A stretch of DNA of 64,000 nt from Chitinimonas taiwanensis DSM 18899 (GTDB taxonomy: Bacteria > Pseudomonadota > Gammaproteobacteria > Burkholderiales > Chitinimonadaceae). The stretch's first letter is position 1. Each line of letters starts with the position of its first letter. The position numbers and the translations under genes are program-made. Of the stretch, positions 60,199-64,000 are shown piece after piece. The notes below the pieces were generated by a model that searched no databases, had not been told where the DNA came from, and worked only from the letters and a program-made list of their open reading frames with translations. The stretch lies in NCBI RefSeq assembly GCF_900119825.1, contig NZ_FPKR01000006.1, forward strand, positions 186,001 through 250,000, given 5' to 3'.

Positions 60199-60218
60199 TG
60201 CGTGCACCGACAGCGTGC

Positions 60219-61916
60219 TTACTGCAGCTTGCTGATGCGGTCGAGCGCGGGCACCGCCAGCGGGCTGCTCGCCTTGATGTAGTCCTCCAAGGCATCCACA
60301 TCCTGCTTGCCGCCCAAGGTGTTCTTGCCCTGGACCAGCACCACGAACTTGTCACCGCCGGTGGCCAGGTAGTTGTTCACCGTGACGCGGTAATTGCTCT
60401 GCGCATCCAGCACCACGCCATCGAGGCGGATACTGGCCGCATCGACACGCTGGCCGGCCGGGCGCGTGCTATCCCAGCTGTAGCTGAAGCCCTTGGACAC
60501 ATGCAGGATGCGGTTGCTGGTCTGGCCATTGCTGTGACCGACGAACTGCTGCTCGAGCAGCTCCTTGATCTGCGCGCCGGTCAGGGTCATGGTCACCAGG
60601 CTATTGCCGAAGGGCTGGGTGGTGAACAGCTGGCCATAGGTCACTTCGCCGGCCGCATTCGGGGTCAGCTCGGCACGCACGCCGCCCGGATTCATGAAGG
60701 CGATCTTGGCGGCGCCGAAACCGGCCGGGCTGGTGGCAGCCAGCTGGGCATCGGCAATCACGCTACCCATGACCGATTCACCGGCCGCATTCACGGTACG
60801 GCTCAGTGCACCGGCCACCTTACCGACCACGCGGCTTTCCAGCGGGGCGACCAGTTGCTCGTACTTGGCGATCAGCTGGCTGATCAGGCCATCCTTGGCC
60901 ACGTCCTGGCTGACCACCACATTGCTGGCCTTGCGCTTGGCCACGTCGCGGGTCTTGCCGTCCAGGGTGAAGTCGATTTCCGAGATCACGCGGCCGTACT
61001 GATAGGCGCTGCTGACCAGCTTGCCATTGATCTCGCAGTTATAAGCCTGATGGGTGTGGCCGCTGACCACCATGTCCACGGCTGGGTCGAGCCGGTTGAC
61101 GATATCCACGATGGGGCCGGACACGCCCTTGCACTCATTCAAAAGGCCAGTCTGTGCGCCGCCTTCATGCAGCAGCACCACGATGGCCTCAATGCCCTGC
61201 GCCTTCAGCTCGGGCACCAGCTTGTTCACCGTATCGGCCTCGTCGAGAAACTTCAGCCCGGCCACGCCGGTGGGGGTGACGATGCTGGGCGTGCCTTCCA
61301 GCGTCATGCCGATAAAGGCCACCTTGATGCCCTGGAAGGACTTGACCAGATAGGCGGGGAACAGCGGCTTGCCCGTGGTCTCGTTGACCACATTGGCGGC
61401 CAGGAACTTGAAGTTGGCGCCGGCAAAGCTGGTCTTGCCCTGGCAGCCATCGGTCGGGTGGCAGCCGCCGTTCTGCATGCGCAAGAGCTCGGTCGCGCCT
61501 TCGTCGAACTCATGGTTGCCCACCGCATTGAAGTCCAGGCCGAGGGCATTCATCGCCTCGATGGTTGGCTCATCGTGGAATAGCGCCGACAGCAACGGGC
61601 TGGCGCCGATCAGGTCACCGGCCGACACCACCACATTGTTCGGGTTCTTGGCCTTCAGGCTCTTGATCCAGGTGGCCAGATACTCGGCGCCGCCGGCGGC
61701 GACGCTGATCGTCTTGCTCGGGTCGGCCGGGTCGGGCACGGTGACATTGCCATTGGGCTTCAGATTGCCGTGGAAGTCGTTGAAGGCCAGCATCTTCACT
61801 TCCACCGTGGCGGGCAGAGGCTGGGTCGGGGCGGGGTTGTCATCGCTGCTGCAAGCGCTTAGCAAGGCAGCAGAGAGCAAAGACAAGGCAAGCATTGGGT
61901 AGCGCAGCATGTGCAT
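60219..61916 (-). CDS. UshA-like metallophosphatase/5'-nucleotidase lipoprotein
   Basis: 565 aa. A signal peptide with lipobox LLSAC (Cys22) and a Ser/Asp/Pro linker; then a metallophosphatase domain with LAFNDFHGNLKP near 43-54, VSAGDLIGASP near 98, VGNHEFDEG near 133-141 and VSGHTHQAYNC near 273-283 (all metal ligands present). The C-terminal 5_nucleotid_C substrate domain starts near 365 and ends with an FDVDA-type nucleotide-binding segment. UshA-type enzymes hydrolyse nucleotides and UDP-sugars in the periplasm; here the enzyme should be anchored to the outer membrane. An alternative ATG is two codons in. It is monocistronic. Confidence 0.91.
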   Translation of the reverse strand: MHMLRYPMLALSLLSAALLSACSSDDNPAPTQPLPATVEVKMLAFNDFHGNLKPNGNVTVPDPADPSKTISVAAGGAEYLATWIKSLKAKNPNNVVVSAGDLIGASPLLSALFHDEPTIEAMNALGLDFNAVGNHEFDEGATELLRMQNGGCHPTDGCQGKTSFAGANFKFLAANVVNETTGKPLFPAYLVKSFQGIKVAFIGMTLEGTPSIVTPTGVAGLKFLDEADTVNKLVPELKAQGIEAIVVLLHEGGAQTGLLNECKGVSGPIVDIVNRLDPAVDMVVSGHTHQAYNCEINGKLVSSAYQYGRVISEIDFTLDGKTRDVAKRKASNVVVSQDVAKDGLISQLIAKYEQLVAPLESRVVGKVAGALSRTVNAAGESVMGSVIADAQLAATSPAGFGAAKIAFMNPGGVRAELTPNAAGEVTYGQLFTTQPFGNSLVTMTLTGAQIKELLEQQFVGHSNGQTSNRILHVSKGFSYSWDSTRPAGQRVDAASIRLDGVVLDAQSNYRVTVNNYLATGGDKFVVLVQGKNTLGGKQDVDALEDYIKASSPLAVPALDRISKLQ

Positions 61917-62025
61917 GTCGTCCAGGTATTCGAGGTATAGGAGGCCTGCACGCTAAGCGCTGCGGGTTACAGGCGGATGAAGCCGGCCATGCCACAATGG
62001 CGACCTTTCGTTCCACCTGCCCACC

Positions 62026-62319
62026 ATGTCCACCTCCCGCAAACTGTTCCTTAGCCTGGCCGTGCTGCTGGGCCTGCTCGCCCTGGGCGGTGCGCTGCTG
62101 GCCGGGCAGACGGTGTGGGAGATCCTGTTTGCCGAGCAGTTCTGCAGCATCCGAGGCCGTTATAACCGAGTGCAGACATGCCTGAGCTGGCGCACGCACA
62201 GCGTGGATAGGCTGCTGGCCCTGCTTGGCTTCGGCTTTCTGCTGCTGATGGCCTTGGGCACGGCGGCCGCCAGCCTGCTGGCTGCCCTCTTCCTGCGCCG
62301 CACGGCGCGCGCGCACTGA
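62026..62319 (+). CDS. Small two-helix membrane protein, unknown
   Basis: 97 aa. Two hydrophobic helices (about 7-30 and 63-90) flank a short loop with two cysteines (EQFCSIRGRYNRVQTCLSW) that would face one side of the membrane and could form a disulfide. I do not recognise the family. The start follows TCCACCTGCCCACC with no clear ribosome site. A second small membrane-protein gene starts 9 bp downstream, so they probably form an operon. The frame has GC-rich third positions typical of coding DNA here. Confidence 0.6.
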   Translation: MSTSRKLFLSLAVLLGLLALGGALLAGQTVWEILFAEQFCSIRGRYNRVQTCLSWRTHSVDRLLALLGFGFLLLMALGTAAASLLAALFLRRTARAH

Positions 62320-62328
62320 TCCCCCGCC

Positions 62329-62685
62329 ATGGCACCGATGCCACCGCCACCCCGACGCCTGCCGCGCACGCTGCTGCGCCTGCTGTGGGCCAGCTTCCTG
62401 CTCAGCTTTGCCGTGTACTGGCTGGCCGGCCTGCTGCTGAGCGGCCCGCCCCACAAGGGGCAGCCGCCGGCCGATGGGCATGACTATCTGCACTATCGCG
62501 GCGAATACCGGCAGCTGCGCGCGCTGCCCTATTACCGCCACCCCATCCATGGCTATGTACTGCTCGTGCAGTTCGTGCTGGCCATGGTGGCCGTGCCGCT
62601 CAGCGAGCGCGGCCTCGGTATCCGCCCAAGCCGGCGCGCCCGGCGCCGGGCCAGACGGGCGGCACGGCTCAAGGCGCGTCCTTAG
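62329..62685 (+). CDS. Small membrane protein with basic tail, unknown
   Basis: 118 aa. A Pro/Arg-rich N-terminus, a hydrophobic helix at about 19-38, a polar loop rich in His and Tyr (GHDYLHYRGEYRQLRALPYYRHPIHGY), a second helix at about 75-93, then a C-terminal tail with about 14 Arg in 30 residues. The topology resembles that of the preceding 97-aa protein but I see no sequence relation. Its end overlaps the convergent Lrp gene by 17 bp. Family unknown. Confidence 0.55.
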   Translation: MAPMPPPPRRLPRTLLRLLWASFLLSFAVYWLAGLLLSGPPHKGQPPADGHDYLHYRGEYRQLRALPYYRHPIHGYVLLVQFVLAMVAVPLSERGLGIRPSRRARRRARRAARLKARP

Positions 62686-63124
62686 CCGGCGGCGCCAGCG
62701 GGCGCAGCGGAATCGGCGTGGACATCACGATGGCGGTGCGCGTTTCGCCAAAGCGGTTGATCTGGCCGACGAACTGTTCGAGATGGCGAATGCTGGTGGC
62801 CACGACGCGCAAGACATAGGAATCCTGCCCGGTCACATGCAGGCACTCGCGCACCTCGGGCATGGTCTGCAACTGCGCCAGCAGCCTGACCTTGTCGGGC
62901 TGGGCGGTGGTGATGCCGATCAGGGCCATCACCCCGTAGCCGACCGCCTCTGCATCCACCTCGGCGCGGTAGCCGCGCACCACGCCCGCCTCCTCGAGGC
63001 GCTTGAGCCGCTCGGAGGTGGCCGGCACCGACAGGGCCACCTTGGCAGCCAGCTCGGTCAACGAGATACGTCCATCAGCCTGGATCGCTTCGAGGATCTT
63101 CCAGGACTTTCCGTCTATTTCCAT
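62669..63124 (-). CDS. Lrp/AsnC-family transcriptional regulator
   Basis: 151 aa. The N-terminal winged helix-turn-helix is at 6-60 (WKILEAIQADGRISLTELAAKVALSVPATSERLKRLEEAGVVRGYRAEVDAEAVG). The C-terminal RAM/ActR domain covers about 70-145 with VRECLHVTGQDSYVLRVVATS near 91-111, where amino-acid ligands bind between subunits. It is divergent from a LysE-type exporter, the standard arrangement for amino-acid-inducible export, so it probably activates that gene when an amino acid accumulates. The ligand is unknown. Confidence 0.92.
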   Translation of the reverse strand: MEIDGKSWKILEAIQADGRISLTELAAKVALSVPATSERLKRLEEAGVVRGYRAEVDAEAVGYGVMALIGITTAQPDKVRLLAQLQTMPEVRECLHVTGQDSYVLRVVATSIRHLEQFVGQINRFGETRTAIVMSTPIPLRPLAPPAKDAP

Positions 63125-63154
63125 TAAAACCTCAGGCGAACATACAAAATAAAC

Positions 63155-63202
63155 TGCATTTCAAAGGCAAACGGCCCGTATTACGTGCTTTAGTGCATTC
63201 AA
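63155..63202. promoter_or_regulatory. Repeated half-sites in the lrp-lysE divergent region
   Basis: TGCATTTCAA (63155-63164) and TGCATTCAA (63194-63202) lie 39 bp apart in the 132-bp AT-richer gap. Multiple phased half-sites are usual for Lrp-family proteins. The spacing is close to four helical turns. Confidence 0.35.
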
Positions 63203-63256
63203 GCAGCCCGGCCGGCTGGCGACAATAGCGGCATCTCAACGCCTGGGCCCGCCGCC

Positions 63257-63886
63257 ATGTACAGCAGCCTGTTTCTGCAAGCCGCCCTGATCGGGCTCTC
63301 GATTGCCGCCCCGGTCGGCCCGATTGGCCTCTTATGCATACAACGCACGCTTAGCCAGGGCGCGCGCATCGGCTTTGCCAGCGGCCTGGGCGCCGCGCTG
63401 GCCGATGCCTGTTACGGCGCGCTGGGCGCCTGGGGCATGGGCGGGCTGAACCAGGCCCTGCTCGGCCTGCGCCTGCCGCTGGCCTGGGCCGGCTGCTTGT
63501 TCCTGGCTTGGCTGGCCTGGCAGAGCTGGCGCGCCGCACCAGCCCACCAGGCGGCCCAGGCCGGCACAGCACGTGGCTGGCTGAGCGCAGCCGGCTCGGT
63601 CTTTCTGCTCACCCTGAGCAACCCGCTCACCATCCTGTCCTTCCTTGCGATCTTCGCCAGCCTGAACCAGGCCGGCACGCTCGCGGGCGGTGCCGCCGTG
63701 CTGGTGCTCGGCGTGTTCTGCGGCTCGGCCGCCTGGTGGTTGGGTCTCGCCCTCCTACTGGCCGCCACGCGTCGCCAGCTATCGGCCAGCTGGCAGCAGC
63801 GCATCCGACAGGGTTCGGGCGCGCTGCTGCTCGGCATGGCGGTCTGGCAGGCTGCCAAGCTACTGGCCGGCGCGCCTATTCCTTGA
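63257..63886 (+). CDS. LysE/RhtB-family amino acid exporter
   Basis: 209 aa, six hydrophobic segments, with the family N-terminus: ALIGLSIAAPVGPIGLLCIQRTLSQGARIGFASGLGAALADA (residues about 9-50), where the APVGP motif is characteristic. The second half has LTLSNPLTILSFLAIFASL near 116-134, again typical. It should export an amino acid or derivative across the inner membrane. It is divergent from the Lrp regulator and ends 11 bp inside the convergent partial gene. Confidence 0.92.
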   Translation: MYSSLFLQAALIGLSIAAPVGPIGLLCIQRTLSQGARIGFASGLGAALADACYGALGAWGMGGLNQALLGLRLPLAWAGCLFLAWLAWQSWRAAPAHQAAQAGTARGWLSAAGSVFLLTLSNPLTILSFLAIFASLNQAGTLAGGAAVLVLGVFCGSAAWWLGLALLLAATRRQLSASWQQRIRQGSGALLLGMAVWQAAKLLAGAPIP

Positions 63887-64000
63887 CCATATTGCCGAGG
63901 ATGGACCAGGCGAAGTCGAGCTTCAGCTTGCCGTCGAAGATCGGGTCGTTGAGGCTCATATAGAAGTCGGTGCCGTACGGCTTCTCGCGGTTGATCTTCT
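63876..64000 (-). CDS. C-terminal end of an unrecognised protein (partial)
   Basis: The last 40 residues on the minus strand with the TAG stop at 63876-63878; the gene continues past the window. The visible part reads KINREKPYGTDFYMSLNDP and then IFDGKLKLDFAWSILGNMVKE. It has coding-like third-position GC bias. I do not recognise the family from this fragment. It converges on the LysE-family gene with an 11-bp overlap. Confidence 0.6.
   Translation of the reverse strand, partial: KINREKPYGTDFYMSLNDPIFDGKLKLDFAWSILGNMVKE

Noticed and set aside
60168-61583. 471-codon plus-strand frame opposite the 5'-nucleotidase
   Set aside because: Antisense to a gene with all metallophosphatase motifs, starting inside a terminator hairpin.

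Overview
The window comes from a GC-rich (roughly 60-65%) Gram-negative bacterium, most likely a betaproteobacterium of the Neisseriales/Chromobacteriaceae or Chitinimonas type. Supporting signs are the gene order kdsD-kdsC-lptC-lptA-lptB-rpoN-hpf-ptsN-hprK-rapZ, HPr kinase next to RapZ, a type II (APH-fold) homoserine kinase beside polA, an H-NS of the TWTGRGRKPQW class, and a secreted GbpA-like chitin-active LPMO. Genus cannot be settled from the window. Almost all of it is dense, intact chromosomal housekeeping DNA. I see no insertion sequence, prophage, CRISPR array, integrase or toxin-antitoxin pair.

Layout. 1-850: two tandem type IV prepilin-like genes (the first partial). 894-2861: Kef-type antiporter. 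3012-12167: lipid A/LPS and nitrogen-PTS block: Kdo synthesis (kdsD, kdsC), LPS transport (lptC, lptA, lptB), sigma-54 (rpoN), hibernation factor (hpf), EIIA-Ntr (ptsN), HPr kinase (hprK), rapZ, ubiX and an AIM24-like gene. 12225-18477: tetR-adaptor-RND-tolC efflux cluster with two unlike candidate operators. 18608-25285: argB, a CBS protein, a HAD nucleotidase, the metNIQ methionine importer, a QueD-like gene and a VanZ-like membrane protein. 25393-28815: H-NS, a large dynamin-like GTPase and mutM.

28895-38812: TPR lipoprotein-lolB-ispE, tRNA-Gln(TTG), prs, rplY, pth, ychF, yggX, ppk1 and sixA. 38867-43342: heme cluster hemC-hemD/hemX fusion-hemY-small membrane protein, translationally coupled. 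43467-47304: a lone periplasmic binding protein, dGTPase and aidB. 47628-52257: LPMO, mtgA, a minimal ECF sigma/zinc anti-sigma pair and a membrane diguanylate cyclase. 52337-57261: thrB, DUF2782, a LOG-family protein and polA. 57443-63886: chemoreceptor, two uncharacterised small genes, a 5'-nucleotidase-like lipoprotein, two small membrane proteins, and a divergent Lrp/LysE pair. A partial minus-strand gene closes the window.

Themes. Envelope building recurs: Kdo, LPS bridge, LolB, MtgA, RND pump. Phosphohistidine/PTS-Ntr control recurs as rpoN-hpf-ptsN-hprK-rapZ, with the phosphohistidine phosphatase sixA next to polyphosphate kinase elsewhere. I did not find a clear new multi-gene system. 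The items most worth a second look are the dynamin-like GTPase with a variant P-loop, the 64-aa anti-sigma factor, the two efflux operators, the abrupt GC drop in the 3' half of ispE beside tRNA-Gln, a possible Pho box ahead of yggX/ppk1, two apparently near-leaderless genes, the MetQ without a lipobox, and the uncharacterised genes at 59214-60138.
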